A DNA stretch of 64,000 nucleotides from Dastarcus helophoroides (GCA_028583605.1 CM053328.1:7588836-7652835), one strand, 5' to 3'; shown: positions 21,262 to 32,878, counted from the stretch's first letter. Made by a program: numbers and translations. The notes: a model not told the origin generated them from the letters alone.

Positions 21262-24200
21262 ATGGCGAGTGATACCGCAATTACTTGTACCGTTAACATG
21301 GAATGGACCAACAAGCAAGGAATAATTCAAAGGAAGGTATCCCATAAGAGCGCGACCTTGCGTTTAATAAGAAACGAACTGAGACAAATATTCGTCGAAA
21401 TAAGCTCGGAAAAGGGGGCACCAGTGCGGTTGCAATTAAAGGCTATTTCTGTTCACAAGAAATTCATGAATGAAGGAAAGGCGTCTATTAAATTTCAAGA
21501 GGTGAATTGCATGTTATACTTGTCGAATGCACCACCAGGCCAGTTGCTGAGCTTTCTGAGGACACTTTTTGTGAAAATGACTGGAGAAAAGACTGAGGGT
21601 AGTGCTGATGTTTCGTTGAGGACCCAGTTGTTATCGAATAAATCCAAAAAATTCGACGAAATAAGCCCAGTGACAACGGGAGAGTTGGATACAGTTAGAT
21701 CGAAACTTTCTAGAGCTACAAGCACTACACCGTCGCCAATGTAAGAACTAATTAGAGACTGATCGAAAAATTAAAAAATATAATTTATTAACTTATTTCT
21801 AATTTCAAGTTTTACCTCAAAGTGTAGATTATTAGATTTTTTTTGAATCTTTAACTAAATCAAAGCTATTTTAGAAATTTTAGGTGAACTAACGGTTTAA
21901 ATTTTGGAATTCCAAAAGATATTTGATTATTAGAATATCAAGATTTCAAATCCAAAAGTTTGAGAATTTAAATCCTTAGGTATCTTTTTATTAGATGCAT
22001 TATGAGTTTTTTTTTTTAATGTTAAGTTATTTCTGAAAGTTCTGAATTTAAATTTGCAGTTTTACTTTTTTTTCTTTAACATTTTGACTTACAACCCAAA
22101 ATGTCAAATTTGTTGTAGAAGTTTTAATTTGGTTTTTCAAATTTCGGACCTTATTTTCGGTCTTTCTAATTTCAATTCGAATTATCTATCTTTTCTCAAA
22201 GTTTGATCTTCAAATTTAGTTTTTTGAATTGACTTACATTATTTTCTTCTTTGGATTGTGTCTCGCACATTCCAATAATTTTAAACTCGAGAATGAGAAT
22301 ATTTTGATTATTTGTTTCCTTAAATTTCGACTTTTGTTCTGAAAGTTCTCAGTTTAAACATGAAAATTATGCTTTTTACTTTAAAATCGAAAGTTCAAGT
22401 TTAATCTCAAATTCGTTTTATAAATTTCTAATTTTCCACAATTTTTTTTTCTAAAAATTTCAGAGTTCAAAATTAAAGAGAATTGGGAAATTGTTATTAG
22501 GAAAATTGACTTTTAACATGCCATTTTGAGTTTCAATTTGGAAGTGATATTTTTAAATTTTAACATAGGAATTTCAAGCTTAAACTCCGAATTTTGGGAA
22601 AAAAGTTGAACATTTTAGAAACACGTCTGGAAAATTTCAAATTAATTTTAGTTAAAACTCTAAATTCAATTTCAAATTTAGATTTTAAAAATATATTTCA
22701 GAAAATTTAGTAACTTAGGCTAAGTGAACATGGTTTCATACTTTGCTTATTTTAGTTTTTCTTTGTAGCCGTAAGCGAAAATTAAATGAAAAAGACAACA
22801 GTATCAAAGCACCAGCAGCCAAAAAATTATACACATCCTCATCTCCCAGTGCCTAACGAACCACTGGACCTCGAGCAGCGCGAAGTACTGGAAGCCTGCC
22901 TGGCGGGCCTAAATATTTTCTTCACAGGCAGCGCAGGCACCGGCAAAAGCTACCTACTAAGAAAAATCATCGGCGCCCTCCCCCCTGACGTCACCGTCGC
23001 GACGGCATCCACCGGAGTCGCCGCCTGCCACATCGGCGGGATAACCTTGCACCAATTCGCCGGCATCGGAGGCGGGGACGCGACGCTAGAAAGAAGCGTA
23101 GAAATGGCCTCCAAGCCGAACTCCGCAGCCATCTGGAGGAAATGCAAGCATCTCATCATCGACGAAATCTCCATGATTGATGGCGACTATTTTGAAAAAA
23201 TCGAACACGTGGCGCGGAAAGTCCGAAGAAACGATAAACCCTTTGGGGGGATTCAGTTGATTCTTTGCGGGGATTTTTTGCAGTTGCCGCCGGTGTCGAA
23301 GCGACAGACGCGATTCTGTTTTCAGACGAAAGCTTGGACGAGCTGCGTTCAGCGCACGTTTGAGCTGAAGCGGGTTCACAGGCAGAATGAGCAAGATTTC
23401 ATTGATATCTTGAACGAGATTAGAATTGGACGGATAACGGATGATACGGAGAGTAAATTGACGGCCACCGCGAAGCAAAAGATTGAGCAAGATGGTATAC
23501 TGGCTACTAGATTGTGCTCACATACACAGGATGCCGATATCATCAATGAATCCAAATTGAAGGCACTCACTGGGGGGATGCAGGTGTTCAACTGCTGAAG
23601 ATAGTGATGGGAACTATACTAATCAACTTAATCAGCAAACGCCTGTTCCTGGGAAATTAGAATTAAAAGTTGGTGCTCAGGTAATCTTTTTTTATAAATT
23701 GAAATATAAATCCTGTCCTCTGAAACCAAGAAAGATTAAAAAACACAACAGAGGTTGCTCTGTTTGTTAATCTTTCTTGGTTTCAGGGGACAATATTTGT
23801 ATTTCAATTTTTGAAGATAACTAAGGGCCAGTCCGTTCCACCAAAATTCTTTTTTCATAAGATATCGAGTGGTAAATATAATCAATTTTTCAGGTGATGC
23901 TTCTCAAAAATATAAACATTCAAATGGGTCTAGTCAATGGGGCGCGTGGTGTTGTCAAGACTTTCAAAGAAGGGTTACCAGTGGTGCAATTTCGTCGAAA
24001 GGAATACTTGGCAAGGCCGGAACGTTGGGCCATTAAATCGGCGAATGGAGCGACGTTCGCTCGCCGCCAAGTGCCGCTACGTCTAGCTTGGGCCTTTTCC
24101 ATACATAAATCGCAAGGTTTAACTCTGGACTGCGTGGAGATGTCACTTGCTAAGGTGTTTGAGGCAGGGCAAGCTTACGTGGCATTAAGTAGGGCCCAAA

Positions 24201-24409
24201 GTATAAAAACTTTAAGGGTTTTGGATTTTAAAGCCGCGCAGGTTTGGGCAAATCCAGACGTCTTGGCGTTTTATAATAGGATAAGGTTCCAAGAGGATGT
24301 TTTTAGGCCGATTCCTTTGGGTAATAAAATAAAAAAGAGTGGAGAGAAAAAGACTCTTAAAGGACTTTCTAGTAAAATATTAGGAAAACCTATTGTCAGC
24401 ATATCATGA
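21262..24409 (+). CDS. PIF1: ATP-dependent 5'-3' DNA helicase PIF1
   Basis: Superfamily 1B helicase acting in nucleus and mitochondria on G-quadruplexes, telomeres and replication forks. Three exons: 21262-21740, 22769-23680, 23894-24409. Exon 1 matches the PIF1 N-terminal domain (RNELRQIFVEIS, APPGQLLSFLRTL). Exons 2-3 hold the helicase core: Walker A GSAGTGKS (about residues 213-220), VATASTGVAACHIGG, Walker B IIDEIS (about 289-294), LILCGDFLQLPPV, LVNGARGVV, FSIHKSQGLTLDCVE and YVALSRA. Two single-base insertions disturb exon 2: one between 22786 and 22856, ahead of NEPLDLEQ, and one near 23593, after MQVFN. Removing both gives exactly 635 codons including stop; human PIF1 alpha has 641 residues. 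Intron 2 is mostly a foldback element (23698-23845). The start at 21262 fits the family; no upstream alternative is evident. Confidence 0.95.
21741..22768 (+). repeat. PIF1 intron 1, fuzzy AT-rich repeat
   Basis: A 1028-nt intron with donor GTAAGA and acceptor CTTTGTAG, filled with T-rich degenerate words (AAATTTCGACTTTT, TTTCAAATTTCGG). No coding signal is seen. Confidence 0.6.
23698..23845 (+). mobile_element. Foldback element, copy B, inside PIF1 intron 2
   Basis: Begins ATTGAAATATAAATCCTG; its left arm contains CTGAAACCAAGAAAGATT and its right arm AATCTTTCTTGGTTTCAGG. It ends with the family 3' tail CCAGTCCGTTCCACCAAA. It is flanked by near-duplicate 15-bp sequences at 23683-23697 (AATCTTTTTTTATAA) and 23846-23860 (ATTCTTTTTTCATAA). 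Without the element and one flank copy, the intron would be about 50 nt. Confidence 0.8.
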
Positions 24410-24439
24410 TTGTGATTTTTTAAACTTTTTTTATATAAA

Positions 24440-24445
24440 AATAAA
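24440..24445 (+). promoter_or_regulatory. Candidate poly(A) signal of PIF1
   Basis: AATAAA 31 bp after the PIF1 stop codon (24407-24409). Confidence 0.55.
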
Positions 24446-25259
24446 AATTAATTTAATACTGGCATACTGTGCATTTCTGTCCAACGGAGTTCATCCAAAA
24501 TTGGCCTTCCTCCCCCTATATTATCCCAATTAAGCAAAGAAAACTGATATTCTGTCACTATTTTGGTAAAAATATAAAGATTGCAACTGGGATTGAACAT
24601 TTTGATAAAACGGGCAAAATTCTAAAAAAGAGGAATATTTCTGAAAATTTAGACGTTTTCTAGTCATTTTGAAATTTGAAACACTACTTTTGCAAGAATT
24701 TCAATGTTTTTTTTTCAAAATGTACGTGCTTTTTTAAAACCCTGGGTTTATACTTTGAAATTTTATTATTTTTAAGAGAAAATGGTCACTGACAAACAAT
24801 CAACATTTTAAAAAAAAAGTGAACTTTGAGTTAATATGAAAACTTTCTACAAAATTCGCCTATAATCATAAAATTTTAACTTTTTCAAGAAGTTCTGAAT
24901 CCTTGAACAAAAAAAAAAGGATATTTGTGGAATTTGTGATTTTTTTTATATGGTGCTAATTAATTATTCTCCAAATTTTTATTGTTGCCTCAAAATTTTT
25001 AGAAATTATGAGGTTCTCGTGAAATTTCAATTTATATTCCTTAAAATAGCACAAAACTAGAAGATTCTTTTTTTTATGAATTTTAAAATTCAACACGAAA
25101 TTTTCAGTAAAGCATTCAAGGATTTGACCTTTAAGTTTAAATTGTTGCCAACATTTAGACTTTGAATTAAAGTTCAATCTTTGACTTTTAACAATTTAAA
25201 CTGTGCAATTTTCAGTTTAAAAAAGGTATTAGACTTTTTACTCAAAATTTGAGAAGTAG
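24446..25259. other. Intergenic fuzzy AT-rich DNA
   Basis: Convergent intergenic sequence between PIF1 and FAF2. Degenerate AT-rich words predominate. No gene or RNA is seen. Confidence 0.5.
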
Positions 25260-25373
25260 AATATTCATAACTATTAAACTGTATTAACAATAAATACAAG
25301 AAATATTAAAAATTCCACATTTTTTTATATCTCTTGTATTTGTTGTTAATACAGTTTAATAGTTATGAATATT
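25260..25373. repeat. Palindromic element with 42-bp arms
   Basis: Left arm 25260-25301 begins AATATTCATAACTATTAAAC; right arm 25332-25373 is its reverse complement with one mismatch in 42. The loop is 30 bp. A related single-arm fragment lies in DLAT intron 4 (9764-9834), which shows this is a dispersed family. Confidence 0.8.
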
Positions 25374-25393
25374 AAAGAATTTCACACAGTAAC

Positions 25394-25578
25394 GGCTCTT
25401 TCACACGGAGAGCCGTAGGGCTCGCACTCGCGAGCGCGAGCTTTTTCCGCTCCTACCTTCCACTCTAAAGGCCCGTGCGTCCCTTGTGAAAGCTCCATTG
25501 TACTCTTTACATTTTAGTCTTGGGAGCTGTCCGCTCGCTCGCGAGTGCAAGCCTTACGGCTCTCCGTGTGAAAGAGCC
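25394..25578. mobile_element. GC-rich MITE with long terminal inverted repeats
   Basis: A 185-bp GC-rich island. The left end GGCTCTTTCACACGGAGAGC is mirrored by the right end GCTCTCCGTGTGAAAGAGCC. The inverted repeat extends to about 44 bp with few mismatches, including CACTCGCGAGCG. No coding capacity. No clean target-site duplication could be fixed, so the superfamily is open. Confidence 0.75.
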
Positions 25579-25589
25579 CTAGGGTTAAA

Positions 25590-26198
25590 AATGTCAACTA
25601 GAATATCTGAAATTTAAGATCGAAATTTTGAAAATCTTATTTTGGTTTTATTTGGAAATTTTCACTTTTTGACCCGAAAATTGTTTTTTTTTTCTCAAAA
25701 TTTCGACTTTTTCTTAGAAGATTCGAATTAACATACTTAATTAAAAAAAATATGAATTCAAAAACACTCAATATTTATGTAAAACAAGTTTTCTGAAAGC
25801 AAGTGAAAATTTTAAGTTTAAATTTGAAATTTTAAGTTAATTGTGAAATGAAAGTGGAATTTTTCAAAAATATTCATCAAGAAATGCAGTTTGTTTTTGG
25901 AACTTTTGAACTTTTTCCAAACATTTTGATATTCGTTTTCGAAATTTGGATTTTTTTCTCGAGATTGCAAATTAAAACTCGAAATAAAAAAATAAAAATA
26001 TTCAAATTTTGAGATTTAAATTTTAGAGTAGATATTATGAACAAAAGCAAAAAAAGGAAACGGATATTTTGAGCGACAAAATGGACAATTTTTAAAAAAG
26101 GTCATTTTTATAAAAGCAAACTGAAATTTCGATATGAATGACCAAATTTCGAGCACAATGTCGAAATTTTGAGAAATGCTAGAGCTTTATAAAAAAAA
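25590..26198. repeat. Fuzzy AT-rich repeat leading into the 583-bp array
   Basis: Degenerate words (GAAATTTTGAG, CGAAATTTTGA). From about 26090 it already shows a diverged partial copy of the array unit that follows (GAGCACAATGTCGAAATTTT). Confidence 0.5.
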
Positions 26199-27930
26199 TC
26201 ACAAATTTATTAGAAAAAAGGTGAACAATTTTAGAAAAGCGTCATTTTTGTAAAAGAAAACTAAAATTTCGAAATAAATGACCACATTTCGAGCACAATG
26301 TCGAAATTTTGAGAAAAGCCCGAGCTTTATAAAAAAGCACAAGTTTATTAGAACAATTTTAGAAATGTCGACATTAAGTCGTAAGTGTTACTTTTAAACT
26401 CAAAAAGACCTTGAAAAACCTTGTAATTTTAACATTAAACTAATCAAAATCTTAATGAAAAAGTCGGAATTTTCATATGAAAATCAGAATTTTAAAAATA
26501 AGAACTTTGGGAAACAAATTTTCATTTCAGGTTTACTCTCGAAATTTCGAATTTAAACTAAAATGTACAACATTTCTGAAATTTCGACTTTACTTCCAAA
26601 TTCTCGAAATGATGATATACAAAATTTTGAGAAAAAAAAAACAACCAAAATCTAGAAAATATAAAAATTTTAAATATAAATGAAAAAGTGTGAAAAAAAT
26701 GTTCAAAGTTTCAAAGAAACTCGAGCATTGAATTTTAAGACAAAATGTCAAGAACTTGAACTTTCGATTCGGGTTAAAAAAAATCACAAATTTATTAGAA
26801 AAAAGGTGAACAATTTTAGAAAAGCGTCATTTTTGTGAAAGAAAACTAAAATTTCGAAATAAATGACCACATTTCGAGCACAATGTCGAAAATTTAAAAA
26901 AAGCCCGAGCTTAATAAAAAAAACACAAGTTTATTAGAAAAATTCTAGGAGTGTTGACATTAAGTCGTAAGTGTTACTTTCAAACTTAAAAAGACCTTGA
27001 ATAACCTCGTAACTTTAACGTTAAACTAATCAAAATCTTAATGAAAAAGTCGGAATTTTCACGTGAAAATCAGAATTTTAAAAATAAGATATTTGGGAAA
27101 CAAATTTTCATTTCAGGTTTACTCTCGAAATTTCGACTTTAAACTAAAATGTACATTTCTGAACTTTCGACTTTACTTTCAAATTCTCGAAAGTGATGAT
27201 ATACAAAATTATGAGAAAAAAAAAACAATCAAAATCTAGAATATATAAAAATTTTAAATGTAAATGAAAAAGTTTGAAAAAATGTTCAAAGTTTCAAAGA
27301 AACTCGAGCATCGAATTTTAAGACAAAATATCAAGAACTTGAACTTTCGACTCGGGTTAAAAAAATCACAAATTTATTAGAAAAAAGATGAAAAATTTTA
27401 GAAAAGCGTCATTTTTGTAAAAAAAACTAAAATTTCGAAATGAATGACCACATTTCGAGCACAATGTCGAAATTTTGAGAAAAGCCCGAGCTTAATAAAA
27501 AACACAAGTTTATTAGAAAAATTCTAGGAATGTCGACATTAAGTCATAAGTGTTACTTTTAAACTTAAAAAGACCTTGAATAACCTCATAACGTTAACAT
27601 TAAACTAATCAATGAAAAAGTCGGAATTTTTATGTGAAAATCAGAATTTTAAAAATAAGAACTTTGGGGAACAAATTTTCATTTCAGGTTTACTCTCGAA
27701 ATTTTGACTTTAAACTAAAATGTACATCTCTGAAATTTCGACTTTACTTTCAAATTCTTGAAGTGATGATATACAAAATTTTGAGAAAAAAATACAATCA
27801 AAATCTAGAATATATAAAAATTTTAAATGTAAATGAAAAAGTTTGAAAAAATGTTCCAAGTTTCAAAGAAACTCGAGCATCGAATTTTAAGACAAAATAT
27901 CAAGAACTAGAACTTTCGACTTGGGTTTTA
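26199..27930. repeat. Tandem array of a ~583-bp unit, three copies
   Basis: Copies begin at the word TCACAAATTTATTAGAAAAA at 26199, 26784 and 27366 (spacings 585 and 582). Each copy carries, in order, GAGCACAATGTCGAAA, GTCGACATTAAG or close variants, AAAGACCTTGAA, TTTCATTTCAGGTTTACTC, AAATCTAGAA and AAGAAACTCGAGCAT. The copies differ by scattered substitutions and short indels, so duplication is not very recent. The short open frames found in it repeat with the unit and are not supported as genes. Confidence 0.85.
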
Positions 27931-29102
27931 GAGAAGAAATTGTCGAGGTTTTATAAAAAATTTGGAGAAAACTGAAAAATTTGCGACAAGAAAAACGAAA
28001 TTTCGACTCTAAAAGTCAAAATTTCTCTAAACATTAAAATTTCCAGATTATGGAGTTTTGCTTATCTATTCCTTGGATTTTTCTGCATTTCATAACTTAT
28101 CTTGGGAAAGAATAAAAAACGACTTAAACTTGACAAAATCTTATCGAATATTTCCTGTTTAACTTGAAAACAGAATACAAATCAAAGTTGTTCTGAAACA
28201 TTTTTCAATTCAATTCAAAACGTTAGCTTAATTTCAAAATTTTCAGAAAAAAATTTTTAATCTGGAGTTCAACTTTCTTTCCAAAATATCCAGATAAAGA
28301 TCGAAATTTTGTGATTAAAGTTGAAACTGAAACAATCCTTTCAACTCATAACTCAAAATTTCTACTAAAAATTCCATATTTTGAAAAAGTCGAAATCTCG
28401 AGTTTGAAATCGATACTTTGAGATTTAATAAAAATATTATATTAAGAGACTGAACAATTTTAGCCAAAACTTGAAATTTAAAAAGAAAGTAGAAATTTCT
28501 AAATTTGGGGCCAAATTTTCCAGTTATCTGAAATATGGAATTTAAAGTCGAAAATTTGAGCTTTAAGGTTTGAATATCAAAAAATGTAAGAGTTTTACAT
28601 TTAGGATGGGAATTTTAAGATTTTTAAAATCTTGACTATAAACTTTGTCCTGATTGATTGGAAACTTAATCTCTCTACTGTAAAGGAGACCAATAATTTA
28701 AACAAATATTACTGAAACAACTATATTATTAATTTTAAATACATATGTACAATCAAAATGCATAGTATTATTAAAAATATTGGTATGAATCACTTATAAA
28801 GTGTATTAGGAAAGTATTTTCTTTCCCTTTTATTACTATGTTTAACATCACAAAGTGCAATATAAATGCTGGTTCTTAACTTACATTTAGGTAAACATTA
28901 AATTCTATAAATAATAACCAGAAAACTAGGCAGCAACTTCTGAAAAAAATACAAATAACCACACAAAGTTTTAACTAAAGTTACGTACTTGCATCTAAAT
29001 ATATTAAAAAAAAACTGTAACTTCCAATTCTCATTGAAGTGAAAAATGACCAGTTTATCACAACAAATATACAAATCAGATTTAAATAACTTTATTTTGT
29101 AT
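27931..29102. other. Intergenic AT-rich DNA beyond the FAF2 stop codon
   Basis: Degenerate AT-rich DNA to about 28620, then more ordinary sequence that should contain the FAF2 3' UTR (minus strand). AATAAA on the minus strand at 29096-29091 is only 7 bp past the stop and is an uncertain poly(A) signal. Confidence 0.45.
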
Positions 29103-31237
29103 TTATGCATCAAGATCATTAATAAATAAAACTTCTCTATTTTTTAAACCTGCTTCTTCCAACGTTAATACTCTATCACCGGGAAACATCGGACGACACT
29201 GTAATACTCGTTTGGGGAAGTTCGTTGTGATTTCGAATGAATCTGGGGCGTTGGGATGACAAAATACATAATAAAAAACTACCTAAAACCAAATTCAATT
29301 TTGGTAAAAATTATTGGAATATGCGCAAGTCAAACCTCTAAAGAATGCGTTTTTAGGAATCTTCTGTCTAATCTGGCTCCACTGGGTAACTTAAAAACGA
29401 CATGTACCGCGTTGGGGTCCTCGGGCGTTGGCTCCTCTGGAACTTTATTTAACGATTCCATTTTCTCCTTTTGAATACTCTGACGTCTTTCTTCCTCGAG
29501 CTGTGCCTCCTTCAAGATTAACTAAATTTATTATATTGTAGCACAACTTGCAGAAGATTTTGTGGTAATTATTTGATCGAATGATAAGAAGTAGATATTT
29601 TAAAAAATATATCGGAAACGTATAAACAAAGTTGTTAAAATTACATGCTTAACATTGAAATTTTACAAAAAATGTTTGAAAAATTCCAGGATTAGCGTAG
29701 TCAACATATCTACTAGAACTCGAAATTTGAATTCTAATTTTAACTTCAAACTTTCAGAAAAAGGTTGAAGTTTCAAATTTTACAATTTCTAGAAAAAAAA
29801 CCTGACTTCAAAGTCGAATTTGAGAGAAATAAAGAAACTCTAAATTCCGAATTCAAGTGTAAACACTGCACTTATAGAATTCATAAAGTAACCGAATTTA
29901 TTACAAAAATTCGCATAAGTTAAAATTCAATTTCAAAATTTTCTAGTTTGAACGTGAAAAATTTGAAAATGTCGGTGACAAAATTTCAGGAAAACTAAAC
30001 AATTCCAGAAGAACAGAAGAATTTAAAATTTGCAAATAGTTTTTCACAAATTTATTGTCATTGAACTTTAATTTCTTATTGACATTTTCTTACAAACACA
30101 GTTGCTTTCGAAACAAAATTCAAACCTAATTCCCAAATGTTTTTTCCTAAAGTTTTTGTTAAAATATAATATATGCTGGAATTATAAAAATACCCAATTC
30201 TAACTTATATTGAGCTTTTCCAAATTAAACAGCAGCGGCGATCTCACCTCTCTTAATCGGCGCTGTTCGGCTTCCACAGCAAGTCTCTCTTCTTCTCTCT
30301 TCCGTTCCTTTTCCTGATCGGCCCGCAATGACTCCAAAAAAGCTTCATCCTGGGTGGCCCTCAGTGACCTGTTGATGCTCTGCTCAAACCTGTCAGTTCT
30401 GGCTTGTACTAAATTAATTTCGTAATCCACCACTATCGTAGCCAGTCTTTGAAGTAAAGCACCATGATCGTGGAACCCTTCAACTTTCCCCACCACAGTC
30501 ATCCGACCTTCCCTCATTACTAGCACGGTAAGGGATGGGAAGTATGAAGCTTTAACGATCCCTCGCACTTTCCTTCCTTCTTCTTTGTTAGCGTCGCAAG
30601 CCCAAAACAGGAAAGTTGAATTGACGTAGGTTACAACCTCTAAGCTGTTGAGGGTGTGTTGGCAGAACAAATCTACATCATGGCAGCTACCATTGTGCAA
30701 ATAAACGAGTAAGAAGCGCAATTCCCGTTTTGCATCATTCAGAACTTGGGAGAACGTTCCCTGGTAAAACACTGGGTGATTACTGCCATATTTCTCTTCG
30801 TATTGCTTTATGAAATCTAAGACTTCCTCCAACGGGTTGGTTCGCCTTTCGTAATCAATGCCAAGTAGTCTTCGACTTAACTGTATAAATGTCATTAACG
30901 TACTGTAACACACATTCCAGAAGAACCCTATTACGTTCCTAACGAAGCCTCTGAATCCACTCCCCGACCCGTCAATTGGAGGTGTATAATAAATATGTTG
31001 CCCTAAGTGGTCCGAGACAACGGCCGGAGGCCTACTCTCCGAGGCGTACACGGAGGGCCTCCCCTCCCTCATATTGAGTTGTTCCTGCACCGCTACCTCT
31101 AAATTCCACTGGTGCCTCTGCAATACGTCTCTGCATATTGTCATGTCTTCGATTCCGGTCAAGTCTTGAAATTGTAGCACTTTTTCCGTTTGGTCGGCCG
31201 TTAGCCCCAAATTCGCGTTATCTCTTAAAAAATCCAT
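29103..31237 (-). CDS. FAF2: FAS-associated factor 2 (UBX domain protein 8)
   Basis: ER and lipid-droplet membrane adaptor that recruits p97/VCP to ubiquitinated proteins in ER-associated degradation. Three exons on the minus strand: 31237-30248, 29509-29336, 29282-29103, all in phase 0; 447 residues in total (human 445). What is seen: an N-terminal UBA domain (LQFQDLTGIEDMTICRDVL), a hydrophobic hairpin (about residues 97-128, VIGFFWNVCYSTLMTF), a UAS thioredoxin-like domain (HPVFYQGTFSQVLNDAKREL, FWACDANKEEG, MTVVGKVEG), a charged coiled coil (DEAFLESLRADQEKERKREE), and a C-terminal UBX domain (VVFKLPSGARLDRRF, FPKRVLQCRP, GLKNREVLFIND). The second intron is 53 nt with a non-consensus donor GTTTGA but a perfect frame. 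No frame errors occur. Divergent from NPC1. Confidence 0.95.
29510..30247 (-). other. FAF2 intron 1
   Basis: A 738-nt intron with minus-strand donor GTGAGA and acceptor CTTGAAG. Degenerate AT-rich content, no exon seen. Confidence 0.6.
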
Positions 31238-32803
31238 GGTTGTTAGTAACTTACACTCTAGCTTATATTACATGAAATACACAAAGGAAGGAGCTAATTT
31301 TATGTAGTGTTTTTGCACAATGAAAAAGCGAAAACTATATGCAAAGTTTGATAAACATATGACAAATGAAATACGTCATTCTGAAACACAGCTGTCAAAA
31401 ACATGCAAGTAGACCAGAGAACTTCTCGGAGGCGGTCATAGAAGCTCCGAGCGCGGATATGACATTTATTGCGCCTGAAAGATTACCTAAGGCGAGCCAG
31501 CCACTTCAATATTTTGACGGCTGATTGTGAAGACTAAAAATCACGCTTAGGTCGGCCACACGCAGGAAATTCTGATTAAATTCCGAATTAGGAATTCAGG
31601 AGATTCCAGATTGAGTTTTAAGATTTTGGAATTTTTATAAATAATTTGATTTACTCTTTCGCAAAATTTCCATTTTGAGCTTGAACTCTTTTTAGTTTGG
31701 TTTGGACCTTAAAATGGAAATTTCTGCTTTTTTTCGAAATTTTTTCTTTCTGTCGAAATTTTGAATTGAGTAGTGAATTGTCCGAGTTTAATAATGAATT
31801 GTCTAATTTAAAAATCGAAATGTTCATAAAAAAACGAAAAAAAAATCCGAGAAAAAAATTACGTTTCAAGTGTAAGTTTTGAACTCAAAATGTTGAGTTT
31901 ATTTTTAATATGTAGGCTCTGTTATAACGTAACCTTTTAATTTTTACTACTTTTTTAAAATGTTAACCTTCAACTTAATATTTCGATGTTTTTTCAAAAA
32001 TAAAACTTCCTTTCGAATTTTTGACTTTAATATCAAAATTTCGAGTTTACGAGCTAAACAAGAGTTTTTTACATTCGATTTTTTTATAAATCCAAAGTTT
32101 ATCTCGAAATTTCGATTTTGTCCCAAAAATTAGATTTTTTCTCGAAATGTTGGGTTAAAACTTGGATTCTGTCTTTACAAAATATCTATTTTTTTCTAAG
32201 ACTGAATGTTTTTCTGAAAATATGGGTCTCAATAATTTTAACTCGAAAATTTAGGATATTTTTTTTATATAAAATGTAATGTTAGCGTCGATTAAAAACG
32301 TCGACATTTTGGAAAAAGTTGATTATATTTAGAACTTCAAATTATAAATATTTGAGAATTTGTTTTACATATGAAATGTCAGTGGCCGACTATGAAATAA
32401 AACGATTTGCGAGATGCGTTGATTGAATTCAACGGTCGGTGTAACATTGCTTCCAACTTCAAGTGAATCAACTTTGCATAAGTACGTGCGGTGTATGGTG
32501 GCCTTTAACTGGCAAAGGTCAAAAAGTGTGGTGATTGCGCGCGCAAGTTAAATCTTTGAGGTTGTGCGTCACACGGCAAGTAGATAAGTCGATTATTAGA
32601 AGGGGTTTGGTTCGGTCCGTGTAGTTAAAAAGCAAAAGAACGCGAAATGCGATATATTTAGGCTTTATGAGCTTGGTAAACGCGGAAACAGAAACATACT
32701 TCGACCCCTACTAATGTCTTTTTACTGTCGTACATGACCCCCTAGTGTAAATAGCGTGTATGAAATATTTATTTATAGTGATTAGTGATTTGAAAACAAG
32801 ACC
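31238..32803. other. Divergent intergenic region between FAF2 and NPC1
   Basis: 1.57 kb between divergent start codons. 31640-32340 is T-rich fuzzy repeat. The GC-richer segment 32380-32740 is the best candidate for the NPC1 promoter and 5' UTR. No TATA box or transcription start could be placed. Confidence 0.5.
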
Positions 32804-32878
32804 ATGAAAAAATTATTCGGAACTTGTCACCATCGAGCTCTAATTGGTGGTTTCATCTTGTTAATAGTAATAAACCAG
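32804..32878 (+). CDS. NPC1: NPC1 exon 1, signal peptide
   Basis: 25 codons: MKKLFGTCHHR, then hydrophobic ALIGGFILLIVINQ. It ends CAG before donor GTAAGATT in phase 0 and joins exon 2 (CLSAEDN). Support: a Kozak-like ACCATG, a typical signal peptide composition, and exact phase. No other in-frame start lies close to exon 2, whose own upstream sequence (TTTTCATTTTCTTTTCAG) is a strong acceptor. Confidence 0.8.

Noticed and set aside
7054..24409. Programmed +1 frameshifting as the cause of the seven frame breaks
   Set aside because: No shared slippery motif or stop-codon context, and three sites lie within 40 bp. Consensus error is simpler. Kept only as a testable alternative.
31547..32392. 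Possible inverted ends TAGGTCGGCCAC and GTGGCCGACTA bounding 845 bp
   Set aside because: Only about 11 bases match, with an indel; no target duplication or internal support.
32511..32521. Nuclear-receptor-like half-site (GGCAAAGGTCA) upstream of NPC1
   Set aside because: A single half-site with a poor partner; too weak to call without binding data.
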